NCBI GenBank assembly: GCA_026419785.1 | Contig: JAODTK010003810.1 | Span: 62,001-126,000 of the forward strand | DNA from: Sclerodactyla briareus | Lineage: Eukaryota > Echinodermata > Holothuroidea > Dendrochirotida > Sclerodactylidae | Length of the DNA stretch: 64,000 nucleotides | Direction: 5' to 3' | Shown here: positions 49,597 through 60,190 of the stretch, one piece after another | How the letters are laid out: each line of letters begins with the position of its first letter | Numbering within the stretch: the first letter of the stretch is position 1 | Translations under genes and position numbers: made by a program | Notes under the pieces: model-generated | Told to the model about the DNA's origin: nothing | The model's database searches: none | What the model saw: the letters and a program-made list of their open reading frames with translations, nothing else

Positions 49597-50161
49597 GTAC
49601 GGGTAATACACAGTCACCTAAGCCGAATTGCATTATGAAATTGCTGGTCTGAAAGTTAATGACACATGACTTAGGAGAAGATTTTATCAGATTTCCTTTT
49701 TCCACCAGAAACTTAAATCGTTTCTTCTCAGTTATAATATGAGTTAGTTCTTTCAGGAGGATATCCCTGTAATTTGTCAATGGGAAACTATTTTCTCCAT
49801 GCTGATGACGTCTAAACGCAGTAAGATCGCATTAATTTAAAAGACGAGTTCGTTAACTTATTTCGTTATAACCATCGGCATAATGGACTTCGTACGGTGT
49901 CGTTCGACTGGATACATAGAGTATTTGGATGACAAAAGTCAATTGAGCATACAATAGCTTGTATCGGCATCGTTCAACCTAAAGTACCTCACTGAATTTT
50001 TAACCTCTAAATTAGAAGTAGTAGGACGGACGCCTCACACCTGTTGCCAATCGTAAATTATTCCTAGACTGTTTAAAGGAACTGTATCACTGATTATATC
50101 ATTCCATGATCATATACATCATATCATGTTTTCAACTACCTACCGCCTTCGGACATTCCAG
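49597..50161. other. Intron-like sequence
   Basis: Nothing recognised. Confidence 0.4.
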
Positions 50162-50321
50162 GATGTGACCCACGGGAATTGACGGGTATTCAGGTGTCAT
50201 CCAGTGCCGGATACCCCGAACCATATCCCGCATACCAGGCTGCACATGGTCCTCACATGCAGTAAGAAAGCGGCGGCTAAACGTCCATTCTCCTTTCGAA
50301 CGTTTGATTGCTAGAAGACGG
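50162..50321 (+). pseudogene. CTLD first-half exon remnant, unit 7
   Basis: After acceptor ttccag the sequence starts G-CDPREL, as CTLD A exons start G-CPSGY, and near its end reads SFRTFDC-ARR (compare RTFDSARRSC), followed by gggtaag. The central part is not alignable by eye and the DLVII strand is missing. Confidence 0.35.
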
Positions 50322-51257
50322 GTAAGTTGATGCTTGAGACTGGTGTGCAGATGACACCAAATACCCTCAGGAGGAAAATTATGTTAGTGCGTGTTCAGGT
50401 TCTTAACACGACAAATGAAACACATTCCTTCGATCGCAAGCGCATTGTTTCGAGGAAATGAAAAATATAGAGGCTATAAGTGTATTTCGATTAACTTTAC
50501 CATGGCCAATATCTTTCTGACATGATTTGTTGAAACAAGTTTTAAACTCTTCAACAGCCACCATTCTCGCCATGTATAATTTAACGGACGAACTCCTATT
50601 ATATATTATCTGATCGTTCCAGCGCTGACTACCTTTATGTTGGTGCGGGAACCGTCACTGGCGAAAAATGTTCTAGCGGAACTGACAGGGAATCAACTCC
50701 GGATGTGATATCGTGGCCTCGTCACATCAAGTCTGGGGTCAGGTTCACTAGTAACGGCAGATAATCAGGCTCTGGTTCACAGTGCAACCTTATGCCTCCG
50801 CGGAGGCAACAAGTAAGGGGGTCGCCACTCCCTAAATGTTCATCAGGATTGAGGTGTCCACTCTGTACTATCGGAAAATAGTGCAAGAATATTGTCACTT
50901 CAGGAGAAACGCTTCACAAGTCATCCGTTCTTTTCAAATACTGAACATTTTAACTCATTTTGCCAAACCACTAGTTGATGGCAATTTCCTCAACTTCAGT
51001 TCCTAACTCAGTATTTTTAAATACTTAGTAGTTTCTACAGTCGAGGAATACCTTTCATAAGGAAGTCAAAAGACTCGGCCTACTAGTAGTGACGTTGGAA
51101 TAATACAGGACTACGTAGATATGTGCCTCGAACCGACCAACGAATATAACTTTTTTATATATAATCTTATACGTAAGTCATCTCAAACACTATAAACATT
51201 TGTTTTAATTAAATGGACAACCTTCATATTGCTTTCTTTTTTTGACAGCAACTCATT
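50322..51257. other. Unassigned sequence
   Basis: A possible FN3-like scrap (SGCDI, V.G.V) near 50695-50760 is too weak to call. Nothing else recognised. Confidence 0.35.
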
Positions 51258-51540
51258 CCCTAAGTCTAGAAAGGACACAGTGTTACATTAGAATTTTCGA
51301 CAAAGCTCTGTCATGGGGTAAGTAAAAAAACAGCTATCCAGCAGCCTTGTTCGTCTGTTTCACGTTAACAGTATTGGTTGTTATTGACAAATATTTTGAT
51401 ATCTTGAGGAAAAAAAAATCAGGAGTCGTTTTAACGCTGGAAACTATCTGTCATAGTGGTGGTGATATTATGGTGATTTGCCTCAACTCGCCCAAGAGGA
51501 CAGCATTCCGGGTGATGGGTTGCGTTTCGCCCGCGATCAA
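51258..51540 (+). pseudogene. Possible CTLD first-half remnant with insertion
   Basis: After a pyrimidine-rich acceptor (tttgacag) come CYIRIFDKALSWG and, about 120 bases on, LETICHSGGDIMVICLNSP, which together echo CYLF..FDWARSSCL and CLS.GGDLVIIDSPEE of A exons. Stops intervene. Offered as a distant relic only. Confidence 0.3.
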
Positions 51541-51623
51541 TTTGAACCTATGTTAACTAGGGGTTTTGGGGATCGTGCATATAGACTGTGCCCGTTACCA
51601 CTAACCTCTCACTCTATTACAAG

Positions 51624-51860
51624 GTGTAGACAAAGACGATAAAAAGGTTCGAAAAAATGCAAAACTTAATGGTCTGATGAAAGACGGCGGGGAACTTGTC
51701 AGAAGGTTGGTCTATAATAGGTCCTGTTATGCAAACCAAACTAACGAACTGTGCCCCACGTTCATGGTGCATAATATTTCCGGCAGCACCATCGAAAGGG
51801 CATGGGGTTGAGACACGCGTCGTATGTATATCTATCAATGAGGATGAGAATAAAAGACAA
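51624..51860 (+). other. Exon-like open segment of unknown type
   Basis: Acceptor ttacaag, an open phase 1 frame of 64 codons starting G-VDKDDKKVRKNAKLNG and containing YNRSCYANQTNELCP and HNISGSTIERAWG, then a TGA. In another frame the segment continues to NEDENKRQ and a strong donor (caa-gtgagt) at 51861. It does not resemble the CTLD or FN3 exons. It could be a downstream exon with one indel, or chance. Confidence 0.25.
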
Positions 51861-52894
51861 GTGAGTATGGATCCTAACTAGAGCACCAATGTGCTGGGAT
51901 GGAGCCTCAAGCCAAAACAACTGCAATCATTCTTGCGCGACCAAAACCATTTTGGAAAAAATGACACTAAGTGACCACGACTTCGAATGCTTGAACACCC
52001 ATCAAGTGAACACCATTGAAGAGTGCAAATGGCCAAGATGATGAACAATCACCACTGCCATGATCATCCTAGTTAGTCTACCTGAGGCCTTGACTACCTT
52101 AAAAATACGTTGCATTGTAGCTGTGGTTTTGCCATCAGAGTTGATGGGATTTATTGTAAGTTTGCTGCAGACAGAAAGCAGAAGACAGACAGTCAGACAG
52201 ATAGATAGCGGGGATTAAGATCTTCATGCGTAATTAGCCTTCTATCTGGAACCCACCATTCTCTAAGAGCCTTATTGGGGACGATGCGTGAGGGTGAGTC
52301 ATCCGCGTGAATGCAGTAAAGAAATATAGAGATAGATAGACATTCACAACAGAAAAACAGACCGACAGATAGTGACATTACATGACGTCACGACGGACGG
52401 AAACCTGTCCCAGCGCAATTGATATGTCAAAATAGTCCGACATACCGTGGACGGTTTTCCGTTGTTTTGGACACAATTGCAAAGGCACTGGCCATTCTTT
52501 GCAGCTGTGTGTACGATAGTAACGTTCTTTGGAGCGGTTTGGCTAAGAGTGGGACTCCATTTTCTTAGTATAATTTTTGTCGCTAATAATTATCGAGTAT
52601 GATAATTGTTTCGTTCTTCCTCAAGTTCAATGGGATAACAGTGAAGCTGGCCGACAGCGGCCTTTTTTTTTTTTGGTTTAGCGCAAGGCTCTCAACGAAT
52701 ACTGCGCTGACAATCCAGGGATATGTTACGATCCTCGCCATGGTAGCGAACAAGAGAGAGATACTAGTCGTGGAATATCAGTAAGTCATATAGATACTTT
52801 ACTCAAATCTGCAACTCAGCCCTGTAGGCACTGGTATAACTGGACAGCGATAGGAGAAAGAATCTCACTCACGGCCACTCCGTGACGTTCATAG
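51861..52894. other. Noncoding, minor simple repeats
   Basis: GACA/GATA-type simple sequence at about 52168-52208 and 52320-52375. No gene seen. Confidence 0.45.
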
Positions 52895-53060
52895 TCAGGC
52901 GCGTATCCAGGGGGGGGGCTTTGGGGGCGCGCGCCCCCGGGTAAGAGAAGGAGGAGAAAAAGAAAGAAAAAAAGAGGGAGAGAGAGAGAAAAGAGAGGAA
53001 TGGAAAGAAGGGAGAAGAGAAAGAGGAAGAGGAATGAGAGAGAGAGGGAAGGGGGTTAAA
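52895..53060. repeat. G-rich repeat end and purine tract
   Basis: GGCGCGTATCCAGGGGGGG, GGGGGCGCGCGCCCCC and then about 115 bases of almost pure A/G. The first phrase resembles the end of a dispersed repeat common in marine invertebrate genomes; no partner terminus was found. Confidence 0.5.
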
Positions 53061-54537
53061 AAATAGGGGAGAAACCAAAGAACCCAAAAAAAGTGACGTA
53101 TAGGCTATTGTGAGTCATATAAGCAAAAAAACCGTGTCGAAGGATGTTCCCCCATTTTAGCACTAGCCCACCCCCCCCCCCCTCGCTGGTCCAATCAAAA
53201 TATTGGACCGAGGCCAGAACCCCCCCCCCCCCCCCCCCCCATCGCCCTCGCCACTACCGGCTCTATCAGGGGAAAAGTCATGGGGCTAATGAATTCGGTG
53301 GATCCGCCACATGCCCGCTATGAGTCATTGAGTTGAACTAAATTTCGACATAAATCTATGCTGACATCCTTTGTTGAAAGATGGCCATAATCTGCTCTCA
53401 TGAAAGCACGCGCAGCCTGAAGAATCACCTAAAATAGTACAACTTTACACCCGTTCAACGCGAAACCCATTTATCAGGAGCCGGTTCTTACTATAAACCC
53501 CTGCCCTAATCAAATCCTTGATACGATCCGCCATCAGCCGAGGATGATCCTCCGCTTTTAGATGGCCACGTCATAACTACCCCTCCCTCTGCCAATATAA
53601 TAAGACAGTACAGTCAGGTGGTCGGGTGGCATGTTTACCAGAATATCTATTGAGGCCCACAAAAAGTGGTGTTTCTTCGTAAAATTCAATGGAATTTAGG
53701 CAACTTTTTGAGATTCGCCTTAAATTATTAGGATATATGAATCTCACATTCAATGTCGAGCGCCCTACGAAAACTAAGGACTTTGAAAAAATGAGGGAAC
53801 ATGGGAAGTGCTTTTCTTAACATCTAGAAGCCCGAACCGAAATCTCTGTGTACACTACTAACAACTGATGCTGTCTCTCCGCTCAGATATGAACTCATAT
53901 ACCCTAGCCCAGGTGGCGTCGTCAAGGGGATGGGGGGGGGGGTCCCTCGAAACCATGGCCCCTCCCGTGTGTTGGTCCCCCTCAATGAGATTGGTGATTT
54001 CAAAATGAATCTTACTGTAGTCAGTATCGACGATCGTTGTATATAGACATAGCTAGTTGTTTTTTTCTATGACAAGATTGCCAGGAATGTGCCAAATTTG
54101 GTCAATATGCATCGGGTGCGCGTGAGGGCTACTAGTGGGGGAATCGTTTCCGTTGCTCTCCCGGTCGCCCGCATCTCTGCCAAGCTCTATGGGAAATTTC
54201 TGCCTCATTGGCCTCCTAGCTGTAGACATATTGTGAGGTGGGAAAATACAATACACAACAACATTCTCTTGACCTTGAAAATACAATCAACCTCTTTTTG
54301 GATACTGAACTATTGCCTCTTTGTCCGTTTCTTCTCTCTCAACCACGCGCCAATTGAACTGTAGTAGCCTAGGCTATCAGAATGCTTGGATTTCAACGAG
54401 GGTTCTCCAGGTAACTGCTACCTCGGAAGTGCCTGATCTCTAGTGGCATCATGACTGTTATATCATGGTTGGGGCTGAATGTAGAGCCAAAGCTGGGTCC
54501 CTAATGTCCTAATTTCTGCTGGGCTAATGATTTTTCT
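53061..54537. other. Noncoding with C and G runs
   Basis: C runs near 53168-53181 and 53221-53240 and a G run near 53931-53942. No gene seen. Confidence 0.45.
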
Positions 54538-54955
54538 CAGATGTGCTTTGGAAATTTGAGAAAAATTCGCGCTTCGCGCGCACTGGTGGGTAGTTAGTAT
54601 GGCGCCCGCAAAAATTGTTGAACATTATGGACTGAAAAAGTTCTGGGCAACAATAGGCCCGAGGTCGACAAAATGTAAAAATTCTCACGAGGGACAAGGT
54701 TTGTGATCATAAATTGCCCATGTGTGGAGCTTAAGTCCGTACAGCCTAAAACGCCTTGGAAAGGCCATTTCCAGCCATCTGTGGGCTTGCACAATCGGCG
54801 AATTTCCATGTTCGCTCCACGCACCCATTGCGGCCGCTCCGCTAAGATAGGATTCGTATTCCCCGGAAATGTCTGTGCCCTACTGTGCCACCCCCAAGAC
54901 GAAAATTCTGGCGACGCCCCTGCTGCCCCCCCCCCCTTCCGCAGGCTACCATGAA
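54538..54955. repeat. Probable dispersed repeat
   Basis: Contains AAAAATTCGCGCTTCGCGCG and, at the far end, GACGAAAATTCTGGCGACGC followed by a C-rich run. Both phrases are typical of high-copy repeats. Class unknown. Confidence 0.4.
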
Positions 54956-55449
54956 TTTTTGTTTTTGTTTAATACGCCATGGTGGAGTAGATTACCAAAC
55001 GTATTATTTCTGCAATATTAGTGATCTATTTCTCGAACTGTCTGAAACGTTCGCTGCCGAGCAATGATGGTTACGTTTAGATCACCGGCAAATAATGTCC
55101 CACATTTCACAACGGGTTCGTACATTAATATCCATTAATTCAAATATTGTCACTTCGCATTGCCGACCAGATATTAATTGCGTACGTGAATGGCTTACGT
55201 GAATTTTTAAACTTGCAGTAGGTTCTTGGTATGTAGTGGAATCACGGCTAAAATTCTTTCATGAAATATAAGAGGTAGATAGTAGATGCTGTGTTGCTAT
55301 ATTATCTGCGATTTCTGCAGTAGTGACAAATCCTCAACATTCCTTTCTTACTGAAAGTGCACATCCAGATTTTGAAATTAGCCGGCAAGTGCCATTTCGG
55401 AGATCTGGGAGGTTTAAACGAGTCAAAGTTTTCAACATGATAATAAAAA
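54956..55449. other. Noncoding
   Basis: Nothing recognised. Confidence 0.4.
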
Positions 55450-55850
55450 ATATATAATGAGGACTTGATACTTGAGAGCCTAATGCAAAACGCCTCTAGG
55501 CGTTTTTTACAGACTGAAAAGACCATAAAAGAGAGAATTGATTTCAATATCCTTCTACTTATATTTATGAATGGAATCCACGGCATGGCTCCTAGTTTCA
55601 TCTCAAAGCTTGTTCAGCTGCCAGATCTCTATGGTCATCTTCAAGCAACAGCTTTAAAGTCATGGTTCGCTCACCAACCACAGTTCTACGGTGACCGTCT
55701 TCTCCTCTGCGACGCTCTCACTCGTGGAATACCTTGACTCGTCCGTCTGGGTCCGACTGTAGCTACTTTCAATTCTCGTCCTAAAACCTGCTCTTCACTC
55801 AGCCACGTTATGCCCGACTTTATAGAGCAGTGGGTGGAGTGATGAGTGAA
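55450..55850 (+). mobile_element. LINE reverse transcriptase C-terminal fragment
   Basis: KERIDFNILLLIFMNG, IHGMAPSFISKLVQ, FYGDRLLLCDAL, then RPKTCSSLSHVM-like sequence. The order (K.RIDFKILLL.F..I.G.APSYI, then YGDR.F) is the conserved end of CR1/L2-type LINE RTs. Frameshifted, with no 3' tail seen. Confidence 0.55.
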
Positions 55851-56905
55851 ATGCTCATGACGAGGAACACAGAGAATAGGTCGAGCAGCAATGTTGACTC
55901 GCCGAAGTGTTAATAGGATATTCGCAGAACAAATAAAAAGGAATTACAAGCATCCAGCCTGCATGTGACAAAAAAGCATGGATTAGACATGGTTAGGTTA
56001 GAATTAGGTAGGGGTTTGTATTATGATTGAGGTTACTGGCGATGCTCCCTATACCACATTCTATTGCATGCAGAGCAGCTGCAAATAGTTTGCACAAGAC
56101 TAGACATTCTAAAGAAGAGTCAATAATCATTCCTAAATGGGCGAGCTTGGGATACAGGTTCAACAACAGAATCACACGCCCCCCCCCCCTCCCTTTTCGA
56201 AACGGATTGACGCCTGAAAGTTGATCAGCTACCTGCGAAGAAGATAGAAACATACGTCAGAGCAAAATTGGATAACCACCGTATTCAAAACTTGCTGCAC
56301 AAGGAACGCCACCGCAAGCTGCCAAGCGGAACCCTCATATACCACTGCTGGGGGGGGGGGGGTGTCGTTGCGAAAGCTGTCACTTGCCATCCTGGAATGG
56401 AAATAATGCTGATGTTTAGGCGAGGGTCGTGTTTACTTTCATGCATTGGTAGCGCAGTTCCCAGCTAGCTGCAGCCGCACAGCCGCCGCAGTTTGCATCA
56501 TTCCTGTCCGACTGAATTAGAAATAAGATCGTGTGAGCGTGAGGCAGCATCATGCTACAATGCCCACTCTCGAACCCATTCGAGGGGAGACTGTGTATGC
56601 AAGTTTCAGAAAATGGGGGGAAAACGCCAAAGAAGTATTGTAGGCCAACGCGAAACTTTTTCGGTGGACGCGGTGGGTGGACGCGCGTGGCCTGGGCGAA
56701 GTCAGCGGACCCCCCAAACCACAATCTCTCAGAAGGAGGGATATAATACGCTGGTAACGGTTACAGTTAATGAGATGATAAGTTATGTTGTCAAAGGTCA
56801 AAGTGGTACACTGGGGTCGAAGTTGCACGAACAGTGGCAGAAAGATGAACAGATTTTTCGAAACTAAAGTAATTTACTCCCATGACGTAAACGATGGCGC
56901 AGTGC
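55851..56905. other. Noncoding with C and G runs
   Basis: C run near 56179-56188, G run near 56351-56362. Overlapping open frames at 56416-56867 on both strands have no family features and are not called. Confidence 0.45.
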
Positions 56906-56910
56906 GCGAG

Positions 56911-56972
56911 GGGAGGGGGGGGGGGGGGGGGGGGGGGGGAGAGTCGTCAAGGGGGGGGGGGTGGGGGGGGCG
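56911..56972. repeat. Long G-rich homopolymer tract
   Basis: Nearly 60 bases with several G runs longer than 8. Strong candidate for misassembly or length error. Confidence 0.9.
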
Positions 56973-57288
56973 GGGAGTTCGTCACTGTTTAGGATCGCCT
57001 CTGTAATATAGACTCAGCTGGTAAGGCGCCATTTTATTATTGGTCGTTTATGCTACTGGTTGAATAGAATCCACGTAATCGAGATAGTGGGCGCAATGGT
57101 CGTCTCGTGGGAAAACATACAAGGATCAAGAGGCTAGGTGAATGTTGTCACTCTGCCGTGGGTGTATAGTGGTGTCGCATATGTGACCGGAGGGATCGAC
57201 GTTTTGGGCTGTGTCTCAATTGGAATCCGCGCTGCGAGCGCGATTGTGTGACTTGTCAGGGGCGGCAGATGTTGGATGGAAATTGCAT
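56973..57288. other. Noncoding
   Basis: Nothing recognised. Confidence 0.4.
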
Positions 57289-57549
57289 GGGTTGTTGATG
57301 GAGCGGGGAAGGTTGTTGATTGGAGCGGGGAAGGTTGTTGATGAGCGGGGAAGTTGTTGATGGAGCGTGGGAGGTTGTGATGGAGCGGGAGGGTTGTTGA
57401 TGGAGAGGGGGGGAAGTTGTTATGGCGCGGGGGAGGATTGTGATGGAGCGGGGGAGGGTTGTTGATGGAGCGGGGGAGGGTTGTGATGGAGCGGGGGTTA
57501 GGGTTGGGGGTAAGGGTGGGGGGAGGGTGTTGAGGAGCGGGGGAGGTGT
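57289..57549. repeat. Minisatellite, unit about 20-21 bp
   Basis: About a dozen copies of GGTTGTTGATGGAGCGGGGG with small length changes, ending in a GGGTTAGGGTTGGGGGTAAG variant stretch. Confidence 0.88.
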
Positions 57550-57738
57550 ATGTATGTATGCCCGTATGTACGCGTTGTACGTAAGTTCACTGTCAAAGCG
57601 GTGTTGTTGTTCAATTAGTGAACGGTTGGCGGTGCCTGTGGGTCCCATGTGCGGTCCTGTTCACGCGGAGCTCGAAACTTGACACAGCCAGTAGCTTCCA
57701 AGGCATCGTTTATATAAAACTGGAACGTCACATTCGCG
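57550..57738. other. Spacer between minisatellite and TGTA tract
   Basis: Nothing recognised. Confidence 0.4.
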
Positions 57739-57852
57739 CGTATGTATGTATGTAATGGATGTATGTATGATGTATGTGTATGTATGTATTGTAGGGTATG
57801 TTGTATGTATGTTATGTATGTATGTATGTATGTATGTATGATTTTGTATGTA
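57739..57852. repeat. TGTA tetranucleotide microsatellite
   Basis: Imperfect GTAT/TGTA tract of about 110 bases. Confidence 0.92.
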
Positions 57853-58639
57853 CGTACACTGTAAAAAAATTTGTAAACATTCAACGCCAGTGTGGTAGTT
57901 CCAGATAAAGCTTATACATGCTTAGAAGGGTATATTTCAACTAGATCAACAAATACATCACAAACCACACACACCCAGGTAAGATTTTGCCGCAAGTTAT
58001 TCCTCGTATCAGATTGTGCTGGACGACGGTCAGCCAGGATTACGTATAAAAGGAAACATAGCGCACCAAAACAAGGTTTCAATGACCCAAATACAAGGTG
58101 GTGGCGAAACTTCCAAGAGGTTTACCGCTGGTTAAGAGTGCCAAGGACTTCCTACTGCTAGATGAAACATCGCGCCTAAAGGAGATGACCATATCGAAAT
58201 TTTGGCAGTGAACGGCGCTATCGGTATATTCACTTACTGTTTTGCTGTTAATCTTGTTTGGGATGAACGTTTACCCTCAATGTGTACTGACGGAATGGAT
58301 ATCTGACATTGCCGCGATTTTGTTTTAACGTACGCCAATTCGTGGTTTTTATTCCCACGCGGTTTTACGTGTGGTCGGTATACGCTGTGGCATGTCACCG
58401 TATTTGTCAGTTTTATGACAGGCATCTCCCGTACAAGATGTCCAACATGTGGGTATCATTGCTACTGTTCAATCAAATGGATGGGGCTGTTATGTTGTCT
58501 CGCAGTGTGAATGAAATTCAGGAGAGAGGAGACCTTAGTGATCACTACGGCGTGTGATGTCACACTTTGTCGTAGCAGGATATCTTTCGAACAGTAAGTT
58601 CAATCGCGATGAAATTCGGGTAGCATAGGGTTGCCTTGT
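57853..58639. other. Noncoding
   Basis: No gene seen; short open frames lack family features. Confidence 0.4.
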
Positions 58640-59115
58640 AGCTGAGCGGATTAAATTGGGAATGATACTCGTTAATTAGGTAGGGCTAATTAGCCTATGT
58701 TTTTCATTGTTCAGCGCGTTAGCGCAAGGATTGGCACGCCACATAGGGACCTACGGGGAGTAGTTGGCCAATATCGTAACAGGATAGCGAGTAGATGAAA
58801 CTGACTTAGATTTCCAGCCAAACTTATGCTAATTAAGTACCTTAATTGCATAATTATGCAAAATTTCAAAGCTCGCTCGATTTTCACCGAAACTTGGTGG
58901 GCATGGATTTTAGTCAGTCCCGATATAAATTTATGACCAGCGTCAAGGTCATCGGAGGTCATTAGGGTGTCGATTTGCATAATTTATGCATATTTTGGAA
59001 TGGGTCAGAATTCATGAAACTTGAGGGATGCGATTACACATTGTCTGAGATATTGTGAGGGTATTAGATTTGGGGTCAGTAGAGGTACATATGAGTCTAA
59101 TTGCGTAATTTATGC
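58640..59115. repeat. Dispersed repeat with AAGGTCAT and TTTGCATAATT phrases
   Basis: Built from CACCGAAACTTGGTGGGCAT, AAGGTCATCGGAGGTCATTA and repeated GCATAATTTATGCA. The vocabulary resembles the 2 kb repeat at 3711 and 47085 (GGTCATT, TTTGCATA, CGAAACTT) without direct alignment, so it may be a distant relative. Confidence 0.45.
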
Positions 59116-59734
59116 CTAATTTTAAAATTGGTCATTATTTTCACAGAGGTTCCCCCCCCCCCCTCAGTCGAAGAGAAAAATTAAAAGACCAGTTGTACTA
59201 CTCCATTTCGAACCGTGTGACCTCCACCTGGGTCCATGTATTTAAAAAAGAAGGAATAGACTGTTAACATCGATTTTTCAATATTTGACGACACCATAAA
59301 GTGTATCTGATATGGTGTTTGAGATGATGTTACCTGGAAATCGGATGCAGCAATCAGAAGACAGCCACCTAAAATCCAGATGAAAGTCCAACCAGGCATT
59401 GGATGAACGAAAACTATGGATCAGCTGGTACGGATAAACGTTAATCCCACATTAGGATATGCAGGGATACTTTCAACGAGAATCCAGTTAACCCGCCAAC
59501 CAAGTATGATTATTTTTTTCGAAAGAGAGAACGACAGAGAACGAATATCCCAGAGCTGATGATGATACACTACTCCCTCAGAATAGTTTAAATAAATATG
59601 GTTGCAGCAAATATTGGAGTAAACATTACTGATTGTTTTACAGTGTATGGTAAAAAAAAAAAAATGTATTTTTGTATGTAGTAGGTTTGTGATGCCTGGC
59701 TTGTTATCTAGAGAACGAACAATCCATTAGGCTC
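59116..59734. other. Noncoding
   Basis: C run near 59153-59162 and A run near 59650-59663. No gene seen. Confidence 0.4.
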
Positions 59735-60190
59735 AACTTGGGGACATGTTATCTGAGGTGTGTCAACAGAGGTCAAAGCCTGAGAAGAATGTGGGCACGA
59801 TGACCGTGCGATGCATAGAGAGTAATATTGGCAGGAAAGGATTGTATGTGGAGTACACGACTTTTGTTTTCTTTCCCTATTTGTTTCGGGTGGATCCAAG
59901 GTCATAAGTAGGTCACATGCCAGGAAAGGTTGCCATATATAGTCTATGATCCCGATCGGTTTGGAGTTCAGGTTTCAACTCCTCACAGAGGTCAAAGTAT
60001 AACACCATGTGAGCATGATAACTGTCCAACGATATGATGTAGAAAGGATTGCCAAGTGATGAGATGGTCAGGTCCATGGTCACCGACGATCAACCCAAGT
60101 CGAAATCGGAAAGTTAAGTGGATGTGATAACTGGCAACGAAATTAATGTAGAGAGCCAATATATGACACGAAGGGGGGCTTGCCATGGAG
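59735..60190. repeat. Degenerate repeat segments
   Basis: The phrases ACAGAGGTCAAAG, TGAGCATGATAACTG / GGGCACGATGACCG and GTAGAAAGGATTGCC / GCAGGAAAGGATTG recur two or three times with irregular spacing, suggesting an old tandem repeat. Confidence 0.4.

Noticed and set aside
57488-57515. Telomere-like TTAGGG sequence
   Set aside because: A single TTAGGG inside a degenerate minisatellite; not a telomeric array.
57256-57648. 130-codon proline/serine-rich minus-strand frame
   Set aside because: Translation of the 20-21 bp minisatellite with no start context or splice signals.
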